From Solobacterium sp. (lineage in GTDB: Bacteria > Bacillota_I > Bacilli_A > Erysipelotrichales > Erysipelotrichaceae): DNA of 12,021 nt. The position numbers were made by a program, and so were the translations under genes. Of this stretch, positions 1 through 6,945 are shown piece after piece. Each line of letters starts with the position of its first letter. The first letter of the stretch is position 1. The notes under the pieces are model-generated. The model had not been told where the DNA came from. It saw only the letters and a list, made by a program, of their open reading frames with translations, and made no database searches. The stretch covers positions 1 to 12,021 of the forward strand of contig JAFWCP010000327.1 in the NCBI GenBank assembly GCA_017536845.1, given 5' to 3'.

Positions 1-167
1 AGCCAGCGTCTCAGAATTCTGAAATTTGAGACGGAAGGGGAAGGAATCAGTCTCAAAAAGCTGATACAGTCTCAAAATCAGCAATTTTGAGACGGAACCG
101 GGTCATATCGGGGCGGCAGGCATCTCCATCCTTGCCTGACCGTGAAATCCCGGCAGGCTGGATGAAA
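1..167. repeat. Array unit 1
   Basis: Dyad A is at 7-33, a lone GTCTCA half-site at 50-55, dyad B at 69-93 (10-bp perfect arms, 5-nt loop CAGCA) and dyad C at 117-138 (6-bp arms, 10-nt loop). Only in this unit is the loop region TCAGC (78-82) complementary to the upstream GCTGA (60-64). Unit 3 does not keep this, so it is probably not a general pseudoknot. Confidence 0.85.
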
Positions 168-333
168 AGCCAGCGTCTCAGAATTCCGGAATTTGAGACG
201 GAAGGGGAAGGAAACGGTCTCAAAAAGCTGATATTTTATCAAAATCGGGGATTTTGATAAAAATCAGGTTAGATCAGGGCGGCAGGCATCTTTATTCTTG
301 CCTGACCGTGAAATCCCGGCAGGTTCAATGAAA
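168..333. repeat. Array unit 2, variant stem B
   Basis: Dyad A is at 174-200 with a fully symmetric AATTCCGGAATT core, the half-site at 217-222, dyad B at 234-262 and dyad C at 283-304. Dyad B differs from unit 1 on both arms (TTTTATCAAAATC and GATTTTGATAAAA, 13 bp perfect, GGG loop), so pairing is kept although the sequence has changed. Confidence 0.85.
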
Positions 334-500
334 AGCCAGCGTCTCAGAATTCTGAAATTTGAGACGGAAGGGGAAGGAATCAGTCTCAAAAAGCTGATAC
401 AGTCTCAAAATCGGGAATTTTGAGACGGAACCGGGTTACATCAGGGCAGCAGGCATCTCCATCCTTGCCTGACCGTGAAATCCTGGCGGGCTGGATGAAG
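334..500. repeat. Array unit 3
   Basis: Dyad A is at 340-366, the half-site at 383-388, dyad B at 402-426 (arms GTCTCAAAAT/ATTTTGAGAC, loop CGGGA) and dyad C at 450-471. It is almost a copy of unit 1 apart from the loop of stem B and scattered single changes. Confidence 0.85.
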
Positions 501-600
501 AACCAGCGTCTCAGAATTCTGATATTTGAGACGGAAGGGGAAGGAAACGGTCTCAGAGAACCGGGTTATTCTCAAAATCGGGAATTTTGAGAATAATCAA
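501..600. repeat. Array unit 4, truncated and diverged
   Basis: Dyad A is at 507-533 and the half-site at 550-555. The spacer before stem B is shortened, and stem B (566-596) has new perfect 13-bp arms, TTATTCTCAAAAT and ATTTTGAGAATAA. Dyad C is absent. The sequence then decays into unique DNA (about 600-640) before the terminator of the neighbouring operon. Confidence 0.8.
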
Positions 601-642
601 GACGTATGAGATGGAAATGAGAATGCCTGCCTTTGCCGTATG

Positions 643-670
643 AAAAAACGCAGGGAACGGTATCCCTGCG
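643..670 (-). terminator. Rho-independent terminator of the hydrolase operon
   Basis: Read on the minus strand, an 8-bp perfect stem CGCAGGGA/TCCCTGCG with a 6-nt loop is followed at once by TTTTTT. It lies about 20 bases past the stop codon at 690, so it ends the minus-strand operon and insulates it from the repeat array. Confidence 0.92.
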
Positions 671-689
671 CTGTATCTGCGATTCAGTT

Positions 690-2321
690 TTATTCCTGAC
701 TGCTCATCTTCTCCAGCTTTTCAGCCAGTTCCAGATTCTTTTCCTTTTCCTTCTCCAGCTTGGCGGCTGATCTTGCCAGGGCTTTGAGCAGGGACATGCT
801 GACGGAATATTCGGGCAGCAGTTCCTTCAGGGCATGCCTGATTTCAGCCGCTTCTTCGGAAAGGTTCTCGGCTGATTTCCTGAGCTCCTGTACAGCCTTC
901 TGCATTTCCTTATCCTGCCGGGTCTGCCGTTTTGAAGCCCTTGGCCGGAATGACCTTACGGCAATGTCATCGCCGTTGTCATGGAGTTCCATTGTTTTCA
1001 GGTTCACGGAGATCTGGTCCAGGATGACCAGCAGGCCAAGGGTCTGCCGCTGGCTGAGGGCAATCCCTTTCTTCTGCAGGAATTTCCGTGCCCTTTCGGC
1101 TGTCCATGAGGTGAAGTGGCTGTCCGCAAAGTCAATGACGGCCAGTAGCTGTTCCACCGACAGGCAGACAAAGCCGATCTGGATGCCGATCCTGAGCATT
1201 TCGTCAATCTGATCAACGGTATCGGAAAAGCGGTTCAGGTCGAACATGATGAGCAGGTTTTTGACATTCCTGGCAAAGTCGTCGTTCCGGCGGACGTAGG
1301 TAATCAGGTAGCTGGCAAGGTAGCTGACCTGGTCGGGATATTCCAGGCAGATGCTGATGATGTCCTGGACGATTTCCGCATTCCTGTCGTCGAACAGGAC
1401 ATACAGGAGGTTGATGATTTCACAGACAAATAATGATGCGGCATGGCGTTCTGTTTCTGACATGGAACGCAGGTAGTTGTTCAGAAAGCTGTTCAGTGCG
1501 GCAATCTCTTCGGCCTGCCCTCTGGGATCGATTTCCATGGAGACCGATCCGTCTTTGGCAAAGAAGAGGAAGGTTTCCGGACAGTGGTTTTCCAGCAGCT
1601 TCCCGGAGCCGTAGCCAAAGCCATGGTACCAGATATTTTTACCGATGCTGTTGAGCATGAAATTGACAAAGTCGTAGTTGATGCTGCGGTTGGTGATGCG
1701 CCGCTGGCGGCGGGCGATCAGTTCCCGGTAGCGGGTCATGAACTTGTCGGAGAAGCCTTCGCCGTCAAAGGATTCACAGCGCACTTCCCTTTCATCCAGG
1801 ATGGCGATGTACATGGCCTTGTTGCCGCCTTTGGAATGGCCGGAAAGGGTGACGTCATACTGTTCCAGCTGCATGGCGGGATAGATTTCCCGATACCAGG
1901 CAAGGGCGTTTTTCTGGTAGGGGGTATCGGACGTGTTGCAGCTCAGGCAGTTGTCCATCCACTCCTTGCTGTTTTCGGTGCCTTTGAAGACGATGACTGC
2001 CTGTTTTTCTTCTTCATGGAGGAAGACGGCACTGCGGCCCCCGCCGCCCTGGCTGCCGGTATCCTCGTGGGCAGCGGCAATGACCATCTGCGGCAGGACG
2101 GGGTCATTCCTGACGGTCCTGATGATGTTGATCCAGTCTGCCGCTGTCGTCAGGGGGTTGCTGTCGGAAGGGTCATACAGCCGGGTCAGGTCAATGGAAT
2201 TCAGCCATTCCCCGATGTTTCTGCCTTCATACTCTTCCGGACTGGTAAAGGGCCGGCCCGGGCCTGGCTTCATATACATCAGGCAATTCAGCAGCAGGAT
2301 CTGTTCTGTCTTTAATGCCAT
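690..2321 (-). CDS. DUF2974-like alpha/beta hydrolase with coiled-coil tail
   Basis: A 543-residue protein with no signal peptide, so probably cytoplasmic. The N-terminal half resembles the DUF2974 (Mbeg1-like) group, distantly related to class-3 lipases: VFKGTE (111-116) matches the lipase oxyanion strand, and GHSKGG (161-166) is a nucleophile elbow with Ser163. A later Asp and His233 or His246 could complete the triad, but I cannot assign them. Residues about 270-450 are mostly helical and unrecognised. Residues about 468-540 are rich in Lys/Glu with heptad-like spacing, suggesting a coiled coil. The ATG has AAGGAG 7 bases upstream. It is the second gene of an operon with the lipoprotein and ends at the 643-670 terminator. 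Lipid or ester hydrolysis is inferred from the fold; the substrate is unknown. The family match is recalled from motifs, not searched. Confidence 0.75.
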   Translation of the reverse strand: MALKTEQILLLNCLMYMKPGPGRPFTSPEEYEGRNIGEWLNSIDLTRLYDPSDSNPLTTAADWINIIRTVRNDPVLPQMVIAAAHEDTGSQGGGGRSAVFLHEEEKQAVIVFKGTENSKEWMDNCLSCNTSDTPYQKNALAWYREIYPAMQLEQYDVTLSGHSKGGNKAMYIAILDEREVRCESFDGEGFSDKFMTRYRELIARRQRRITNRSINYDFVNFMLNSIGKNIWYHGFGYGSGKLLENHCPETFLFFAKDGSVSMEIDPRGQAEEIAALNSFLNNYLRSMSETERHAASLFVCEIINLLYVLFDDRNAEIVQDIISICLEYPDQVSYLASYLITYVRRNDDFARNVKNLLIMFDLNRFSDTVDQIDEMLRIGIQIGFVCLSVEQLLAVIDFADSHFTSWTAERARKFLQKKGIALSQRQTLGLLVILDQISVNLKTMELHDNGDDIAVRSFRPRASKRQTRQDKEMQKAVQELRKSAENLSEEAAEIRHALKELLPEYSVSMSLLKALARSAAKLEKEKEKNLELAEKLEKMSSQE

Positions 2322-2328
2322 ATGCCTG

Positions 2329-2335
2329 CTCCTTA
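2329..2335 (-). promoter_or_regulatory. Ribosome site overlapping the upstream stop codon
   Basis: On the minus strand, TAAGGAG combines the lipoprotein stop codon TAA with the Shine-Dalgarno sequence of the hydrolase gene, 7 bases before its ATG. This arrangement favours translational coupling and shows the two genes are one operon. Confidence 0.85.
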
Positions 2336-3076
2336 CTGCGTATCAAAGCAGCTGAATGTCACGGCTTCAAAGGAGAGCCGTTCTTCTTCCAGGATTGAGA
2401 TTTCATTGACGGCTTTGTCTGCCGGTACGTCGTACAGGATGTAGGAACCGTAGAAGCCTTTTTCTTTCAGGATCTTCTGGATGGCATCGGCCGTTTCCTG
2501 GATGTTTTCGGCATCCATCATGTAGAGGTGGGTGCTGCGCATGACCGGGGGTTCAATGGCCATGAAGTCTTCAGCGGTCAGGTTTCCGTCCACCTCGTCT
2601 GACAGCGGGACGGAAAAGTCCGTATGGGAGAGGATGTCAAAGGATCCTTCCTTCAGGGCAAGGTTGATTTCCCTGCTGTAGCTTTCCTGCAGCAGGATGC
2701 CGTAATACGTATCCCCGCAGAGATAGCCTTCCTGGCTTTCCGTGATCTGGACATAGGAACCGTCCTTCATCGTCAGGATGCCGGTTTCATGAAGCCTGGT
2801 TGCCGGGTCGAATGAGACATATTCCGGATGGCAGGAAGGGTACTTGGCTTCCATGTAGTGCATGGCGAAACGAAGCTGGTTCAGTGCTTCCATCTGGTAG
2901 TTATAGAGCCTGCCGGCCCTGATTCTGTCCGCGTCCGGATAGTTCATGCTTAACAGTTCTTTTTCAATTTCATTCATTTCCACAATCTCCTCTTCCGGCA
3001 ATGCTTCGGCTGTACGGCATCCGGCAAATGCCAGAATGATCACGCTCATGGCTGTGACCAGCAGTTTCTTCATCAT
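2333..3076 (-). CDS. Predicted lipoprotein of unknown function
   Basis: A 247-residue protein starting MMKKLL, with a short basic N-terminus, a hydrophobic stretch and a lipobox-like FAGC ending at Cys20. After cleavage it would be anchored on the outer face of the membrane. The rest is an acidic soluble domain without a family I recognise; its last third (helix, then two strands rich in Tyr and Phe) looks globular. The frame also opens at a TTG at 3094, but that has only a weak ribosome site. The ATG at 3076 has AAGGA 5 bases upstream (8 bases from the next ATG at 3073), so I chose 3076. It is the first gene of the operon with the hydrolase and is divergent from the membrane MerR gene, suggesting that regulator may control it. 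Confidence 0.8.
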   Translation of the reverse strand: MMKKLLVTAMSVIILAFAGCRTAEALPEEEIVEMNEIEKELLSMNYPDADRIRAGRLYNYQMEALNQLRFAMHYMEAKYPSCHPEYVSFDPATRLHETGILTMKDGSYVQITESQEGYLCGDTYYGILLQESYSREINLALKEGSFDILSHTDFSVPLSDEVDGNLTAEDFMAIEPPVMRSTHLYMMDAENIQETADAIQKILKEKGFYGSYILYDVPADKAVNEISILEEERLSFEAVTFSCFDTQ

Positions 3077-3107
3077 GTTTTTCCTTATCTGCAATAACTT
3101 CTTTGAG

Positions 3108-3123
3108 TTCTTTCATTATGCCA
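3108..3123 (-). promoter_or_regulatory. Possible extended -10 promoter for the lipoprotein operon
   Basis: On the minus strand, TGG followed by CATAAT (3115-3120) forms an extended -10 element, about 40 bases ahead of the ATG at 3076. No convincing -35 is seen at 16-18 bases. The call is tentative. Confidence 0.35.
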
Positions 3124-3160
3124 TAAAATCAATCTTCTTTGTACGCATTGTCACCAGGGG

Positions 3161-3200
3161 GTCATGCTTTCCCTGACAGAAGCATCAGGGAAAGCATGAC
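3161..3200. repeat. Perfect 16-bp inverted repeat in the divergent intergenic region
   Basis: Arms GTCATGCTTTCCCTGA and TCAGGGAAAGCATGAC are separated by 8 bases. Neither side has a T-run, and the repeat lies between two gene starts rather than after a gene, so it is not an obvious terminator. It could be an operator shared by the divergent units, or the trace of a small mobile hairpin element. No other copy is seen in this window. Confidence 0.85.
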
Positions 3201-3275
3201 AGGGCATTTCTGACTGGAAAAAGAACAATGCTGTGTGAAAATCCTGTAAAATAAACAAAAAGTATCCGGAACCTG

Positions 3276-3306
3276 TTGACCTTGAAGTGGCTTCATCGTC
3301 TATTCT
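3276..3306 (+). promoter_or_regulatory. MerR-type autoregulated promoter with 19-bp spacer and dyad
   Basis: A -35 TTGACC (3276-3281) and a -10 TATTCT (3301-3306) are 19 bases apart. MerR-family targets are typically this long and need DNA distortion for transcription. The spacer holds a dyad TGAAG-TGG-CTTCA centred on 3289, with outer arms GAC (3278-3280) and GTC (3298-3300) on the same centre. The start site would fall near 3313, just before the ribosome site of the MerR gene, which implies autoregulation. Confidence 0.75.
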
Positions 3307-3329
3307 TTGAGGGAAGAAAGGAGAATCCC

Positions 3330-4838
3330 ATGCGTATACATGAACTTGAGTCTCTTCTTGGCATTGCCAAGGAGAATATCCGATACTATGAAAAGGAAGG
3401 ACTGCTTGCTCCGGCAAGAAAGGAAAACGGCTATCGTGAGTATTCACAGGAAGATGCAGAGCGGCTGAAGAAGATCATCGTCTTAAGAAAGATCGGCATT
3501 CCGGTGAAGGACATCCGTGACATCCTTTCCGGCAACCTGGGCCTGCAGGAAGCCCTGGAAACAAATGTCAGGAAGCTGGAAGAGGAGATTGCTTCCATGC
3601 AGGATGTACAGCGCATCTGCCATAACATGCAGAAGGAAAATGTTTCCATTGAGAATCTGGATGCGGATGCTTATCTGAATGACATCAGCACGGCTGCAGC
3701 TGAGGGCGGAAAGTTCATGGACCTTTCCAGGGATGTCCTGCAGTATTCCTCCGAGCTGTTTGTGGATGCCTTCGGCCATTGGCAGTTCTTCTTCCCGATT
3801 TACAAACCATTGTTTCTGAAGCGTAAGAGGAAAGGTTCTGTGGCACTGGCAGTCGCAACACTGATCGTGTTGATCCTTGTGGGCGGATCCGTCTCAGCCA
3901 CGATCAATCCCCGCAACAATGCGGCAGACGGTCCGTATTTCCGCATCGGCATGCTCACCTATGCCGGGATTGTCCTTGTCTGGTTTATCCTGCGGAACAT
4001 TGTGTATTTCCTTTCCCGGCGGTTTGAAAAGGCAGAAAAGCCCATTACGATCATCGGTTCCATCCTGTGTGCCCTGGCATCCGTCGGCCTGGCCTTTGCG
4101 GCTGTCATGCACTGGTCACGGATACTGATGTTCCGGCCGTATACCGGGACTGCCCATTTCCTGGATGAAAGCGCAGATTCTCTGGACATCTTCCGTGATG
4201 ACAGGATGCCCTCCGTCAACAATGGCTTTCAGTCATATGATCAGTATACATACTATACCGTCTATGACCAGGAGTATATCCAGGCTGTCAAAGAAGCCAT
4301 TCTGGATGCGGAAGCGACCGGGAAATGGTCAGTCATCCACAATGACTTTGACCTGTTTAAAACAAAAGAACTGGTCAGGGAAGCCGGCGGAGATATGGGG
4401 CCGTTCTATCAGATCCTCTGGTACAGCGAAGAAAACATGCGTTATACCTTCTTCTACCTGTATGAGGATGAAAAAGAAGGCTGGATCCTGGATGAGCCGG
4501 CCTACGGCATATTCAAAGCCGGTGATGAACTTGTCAGCCTGGCAAAGGAGTATGACGAGCATATTGAAATCAGAAAGGGCTATGTGGAACAGTTCAACAG
4601 ACTGTTTACGTATGATCCCGCAGAAGTGTGGCATGAACCTTATGATCCGGAAGGAAAGTATGACCATTACCGGATCATCAACCTGATTGACCGGGAAACC
4701 GGTGAAGACGTCACGGAGGAATTCCTGGAGAAATATCGCAGTGCCTGGGAAAACAAGGACTGGGAAACACTGATTAAGGCATATAAGACAGTACAGGAAA
4801 CCGGGCGCACTGAACTGGTCAATCCGCCGGCTGAGTAA
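3330..4838 (+). CDS. Membrane-anchored MerR-family transcription regulator
   Basis: A 502-residue protein. Residues 1-70 are a MerR winged helix-turn-helix (start MRIHELESLLGI, then NIRYYEKEGLL and NGYREYS, then the RLKKI...LRKIGIP segment), and 75-105 form a short dimerising helix. After a linker come KRKRK and three hydrophobic helices at about 170-189, 205-228 and 239-261. Charge distribution puts the head inside and the last 240 residues outside. The outer domain is rich in Tyr, Trp and acidic residues and matches no family I know. The ATG at 3330 has AAGGAG 6 bases upstream; an in-frame TTG at 3276 is rejected because it is the promoter -35. Most MerR proteins are soluble with small effector domains, so this is a one-component membrane sensor. 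Likely targets are its own promoter and perhaps the divergent lipoprotein operon. Confidence 0.85.
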   Translation: MRIHELESLLGIAKENIRYYEKEGLLAPARKENGYREYSQEDAERLKKIIVLRKIGIPVKDIRDILSGNLGLQEALETNVRKLEEEIASMQDVQRICHNMQKENVSIENLDADAYLNDISTAAAEGGKFMDLSRDVLQYSSELFVDAFGHWQFFFPIYKPLFLKRKRKGSVALAVATLIVLILVGGSVSATINPRNNAADGPYFRIGMLTYAGIVLVWFILRNIVYFLSRRFEKAEKPITIIGSILCALASVGLAFAAVMHWSRILMFRPYTGTAHFLDESADSLDIFRDDRMPSVNNGFQSYDQYTYYTVYDQEYIQAVKEAILDAEATGKWSVIHNDFDLFKTKELVREAGGDMGPFYQILWYSEENMRYTFFYLYEDEKEGWILDEPAYGIFKAGDELVSLAKEYDEHIEIRKGYVEQFNRLFTYDPAEVWHEPYDPEGKYDHYRIINLIDRETGEDVTEEFLEKYRSAWENKDWETLIKAYKTVQETGRTELVNPPAE

Positions 4839-4854
4839 GGCTGTCTGAATCAAC

Positions 4855-4891
4855 AACCTGCCGCACAGAGTGCCCTGTGCGGCAGGTTTTT
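4855..4891 (+). terminator. Strong rho-independent terminator of the MerR gene
   Basis: A 14-bp perfect stem, AACCTGCCGCACAG (4855-4868) with CTGTGCGGCAGGTT (4875-4888), has a 6-nt loop and runs into TTTTT. It begins 17 bases after the MerR stop. Confidence 0.95.
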
Positions 4892-4993
4892 CGGATGCAG
4901 AAGAAGCAGGCTATGAAAGAAGAGTTGTCTCTTATGGGTTTTGCATGCATGATTCCGTCGATTTCAAGATAGCCTGGCGGAAAAGCAGCAACG

Positions 4994-5058
4994 TTTACAA
5001 TCATGCGATTCCAGCTCAGAATATGGATACAAAAAACAGCAGGTGCATATGGTACAAT
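4994..5058 (+). promoter_or_regulatory. Candidate promoters for the ATPase gene
   Basis: Two weak options exist. TTTACA (4994-4999) is 17 bases ahead of CAGAAT (5017-5022). Alternatively, TGG-TACAAT (5050-5058) is an extended -10, but it would leave a leader of only about 15 bases. A strong terminator upstream means a promoter is needed somewhere here. Confidence 0.35.
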
Positions 5059-5079
5059 GCCAACAAAGGAGGCATAACC

Positions 5080-6681
5080 ATGGGCATTTATGTAAATCCG
5101 TCTAATACCGGTTTTCTGGAAGTACTGAATACAGGCAGGTATATTGACAAAACAGGGTTGATTGCCTTCTTCAATTCCGTCCTTTCTACAAGGGATAAGG
5201 AAATTGTCTTCACCCGTCCCAGACGTTTCGGAAAAACCACTGCCTGCCGCATGCTTGCGGCATATTATTCGGAAGGCTGCGATTCTGAAGCGCTGTTCAA
5301 AGGATTGGAAATTGAAAAAGATCCTTCTTTCAAAAAACACCTGAATCAGTATCCCGTGATATGTTTTGATTTGATCCGCTTCATGTTGAAGAAAGATAAG
5401 AATAAAGAAAGAGATATCACAAAGACAGTAGAACATATCGAGACAACTCTGGTGAATGAACTGATGCAGGAATATCCGGATGCCTCTCTCAGCAAAGACA
5501 TGGAGCTTGCCGAAGCGCTGATGGCAGTGAGCAGGCGGATCGGCAGACGCTTTATTATTATCTGTGATGAATATGACATGCTCATAAGGGAGGCAAAAGA
5601 CAATCAGGCATTGATCAGAGACTATATTGATTTCCTTCGTTCCCTGTTCAGGAGTTCAGATACAAGTACGTATCTTGCCGGTGCGTATATGACCGGCATC
5701 CTGCCGATCATCAAATACAATACGCAGTCTGCCTTGTCTGACTTCCGTGAATATACCATGCTGAATCCTTGGCCGCTTGGCAAGTATATTGGCTTTACAG
5801 CAGATGAAGTACATACAGTCTGTCAGAAATTCAACGCTGATGAATTCAGGATGAAAGAGTGGTATGACGGGTATCGCCTGAAAGGTGTCGGCGATGTATA
5901 TTGTCCCAATTCTGTGATGCTGGCTGCGACGCGCAGGAAATTCTCCAGTTACTGGACGGCAACCTCAGCCATGGAGGCAGTGGCTGATTATATCTATCTC
6001 AACATTGACGGACTGCAGGATGCTGTCAATGACCTGCTTGACGGGAAAGAGATCGTCATTGATACGGATATGTTTGCCAATCGGCTCGATTATCTCGAAA
6101 CGAAAAACGATGTACTGACTGTACTTGTACATCTCAGTTATCTGGCGTATGATCCGATGCGCAGATCGGTCAGGATTCCTAATTTCGAAGTCAGGATACA
6201 TATGCTGAAGATCTTTTCAAAGTCAGTCGATCCGGTCTTCCTGCGCAGAATCAAGCGCTGTGAAGAAGTGATTCAGGCAACAGTCGAAGGCGATAACAAA
6301 ACACTTGCTTCACTGTTTGAAGAAATTCACAATGAAAGGCCTCCCCGTTATTACAACGATGAGCAGGCACTCAGATATGTTGTACTTGCGGCTTACAATA
6401 ATTCGCCGCTGGGCAACTATATTACCTTTGAAGAGCTTTCTTCCGGTAAAGGGTATGTTGATATCCTGTTTATGCCGCAGAAGGGGTTTGCCGACCCGCC
6501 GATTCTTGTGGAGCTTAAAAGCGGTGCCTCCGCCGGCAAAGCAATTACCCAGATTCACGAAAAGGACTATATCAGTTTTCTGAAGAAGATCGAGTACCAT
6601 GGCGATGTGATGCTTGTCGGCGTTAACTACAGCCAGAAAACAAAGAAACATAACTGCAGAATTGAAAAGATTACGCTTTGA
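5080..6681 (+). CDS. AAA-ATPase-like protein with C-terminal PD-(D/E)XK nuclease-like domain
   Basis: A 533-residue protein matching the widespread AAA-ATPase_like plus DUF1703 (PD-(D/E)XK superfamily) architecture of gut bacteria. The P-loop region is RPRRFGKTT (46-54), Walker B is FIIICDEYD (158-166), a sensor-like TGILPI lies at 205-210 and the family's WYDGY at 261-265. The C-terminus carries GKGYVDILF (456-464), PPILVELKSG (473-482) and KAITQI (487-492), giving Asp461, Glu478, Lys480 and Gln491 as the nuclease-fold core. The key residues look intact. The cellular role of this family is unsettled; defence or mobile-element functions have been suggested only by architecture. The ATG has AAAGGAGG 7 bases upstream; the frame extends back to 4870, but that start lies inside the preceding terminator. 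By eye it is more AT-rich than the flanking genes, consistent with horizontal acquisition. Confidence 0.88.
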   Translation: MGIYVNPSNTGFLEVLNTGRYIDKTGLIAFFNSVLSTRDKEIVFTRPRRFGKTTACRMLAAYYSEGCDSEALFKGLEIEKDPSFKKHLNQYPVICFDLIRFMLKKDKNKERDITKTVEHIETTLVNELMQEYPDASLSKDMELAEALMAVSRRIGRRFIIICDEYDMLIREAKDNQALIRDYIDFLRSLFRSSDTSTYLAGAYMTGILPIIKYNTQSALSDFREYTMLNPWPLGKYIGFTADEVHTVCQKFNADEFRMKEWYDGYRLKGVGDVYCPNSVMLAATRRKFSSYWTATSAMEAVADYIYLNIDGLQDAVNDLLDGKEIVIDTDMFANRLDYLETKNDVLTVLVHLSYLAYDPMRRSVRIPNFEVRIHMLKIFSKSVDPVFLRRIKRCEEVIQATVEGDNKTLASLFEEIHNERPPRYYNDEQALRYVVLAAYNNSPLGNYITFEELSSGKGYVDILFMPQKGFADPPILVELKSGASAGKAITQIHEKDYISFLKKIEYHGDVMLVGVNYSQKTKKHNCRIEKITL

Positions 6682-6766
6682 ATCCAGCTGAAGAACAACG
6701 GGCGCTCCGCTCAAAAGCGAAATGCTGCTCAGAAAGATGAAACCATCCGGCAATCAGAAATGAATC

Positions 6767-6798
6767 AGACAGCGAACTATGGCGTTTCGCTGTCTTTT
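6767..6798 (+). terminator. Rho-independent terminator of the ATPase gene
   Basis: A 10-bp perfect stem AGACAGCGAA (6767-6776) with TTCGCTGTCT (6786-6795) and a 9-nt loop is followed by TTTT. It begins 86 bases past the stop, further than is usual. Confidence 0.8.
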
Positions 6799-6945
6799 GC
6801 GTGTATCCGGCATCGATTATGACCTGATGATGAATTGAGACAAGACAATAAGGTCATTTTGAGCTTCAAGGCCTTGCCTGTTAAAAACCGTTTTTTCAGG
6901 ACGGGACAGGAAGTTCAGATTCTTCTTTGGAAATCGGATTGTTGG

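Larger units (their letters stand above)
1..600. repeat. Tandem array of ~167-bp units, each with three dyads
   Basis: Three near-identical units begin at 1, 168 and 334 (periods 167 and 166), and a shortened, diverged fourth starts at 501. Each full unit has, in order: a dyad with arms CGTCTCA/TGAGACG around an AATT...AATT core; a purine-rich linker (GGAAGGGGAAGGAA); a lone GTCTCAAAAAGC half-site; a second dyad with arms like GTCTCAAAAT/ATTTTGAGAC; a GGAACCGGGT linker; and a third dyad CAGGCA/TGCCTG. The array touches the left edge, so it probably continues outside the window. No gene-like reading frame or Shine-Dalgarno site is seen in it. It lies beyond the terminator of the minus-strand operon. 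Whether it is transcribed is unknown. It could be a protein-binding satellite, a family of structured RNAs, or an inert repeat. Confidence 0.9.

Noticed and set aside
60..82. Pseudoknot between GCTGA and the TCAGC loop of stem B in unit 1
   Set aside because: The loop differs in the other units and the pairing is lost, so it is not a shared feature of the array.
1..600. CRISPR array
   Set aside because: The repeated unit is the whole ~167 bp, with no short constant repeat alternating with unique spacers, and no cas genes are present.
1584..2315. 243-codon plus-strand frame
   Set aside because: Antisense to the DUF2974-like gene, with no recognisable domain or ribosome site.
3161..3200. Terminator for either divergent gene
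   Set aside because: It lies upstream of both genes and no T-run follows on either strand.
3276..3329. TTG start giving the MerR protein 18 extra residues
   Set aside because: The TTG is the -35 of a strong promoter, and the ATG at 3330 has a well-spaced AAGGAG.
4870..5079. Upstream ATG extending the ATPase by 70 residues
   Set aside because: It lies in the loop of the preceding terminator and lacks a ribosome site; the ATG at 5080 has AAAGGAGG and begins at the family's usual N-terminus.
4819..5436. 205-codon minus-strand frame over the MerR-ATPase gap
   Set aside because: It crosses the terminator and the P-loop end of the ATPase gene, and shows no motif or ribosome site.
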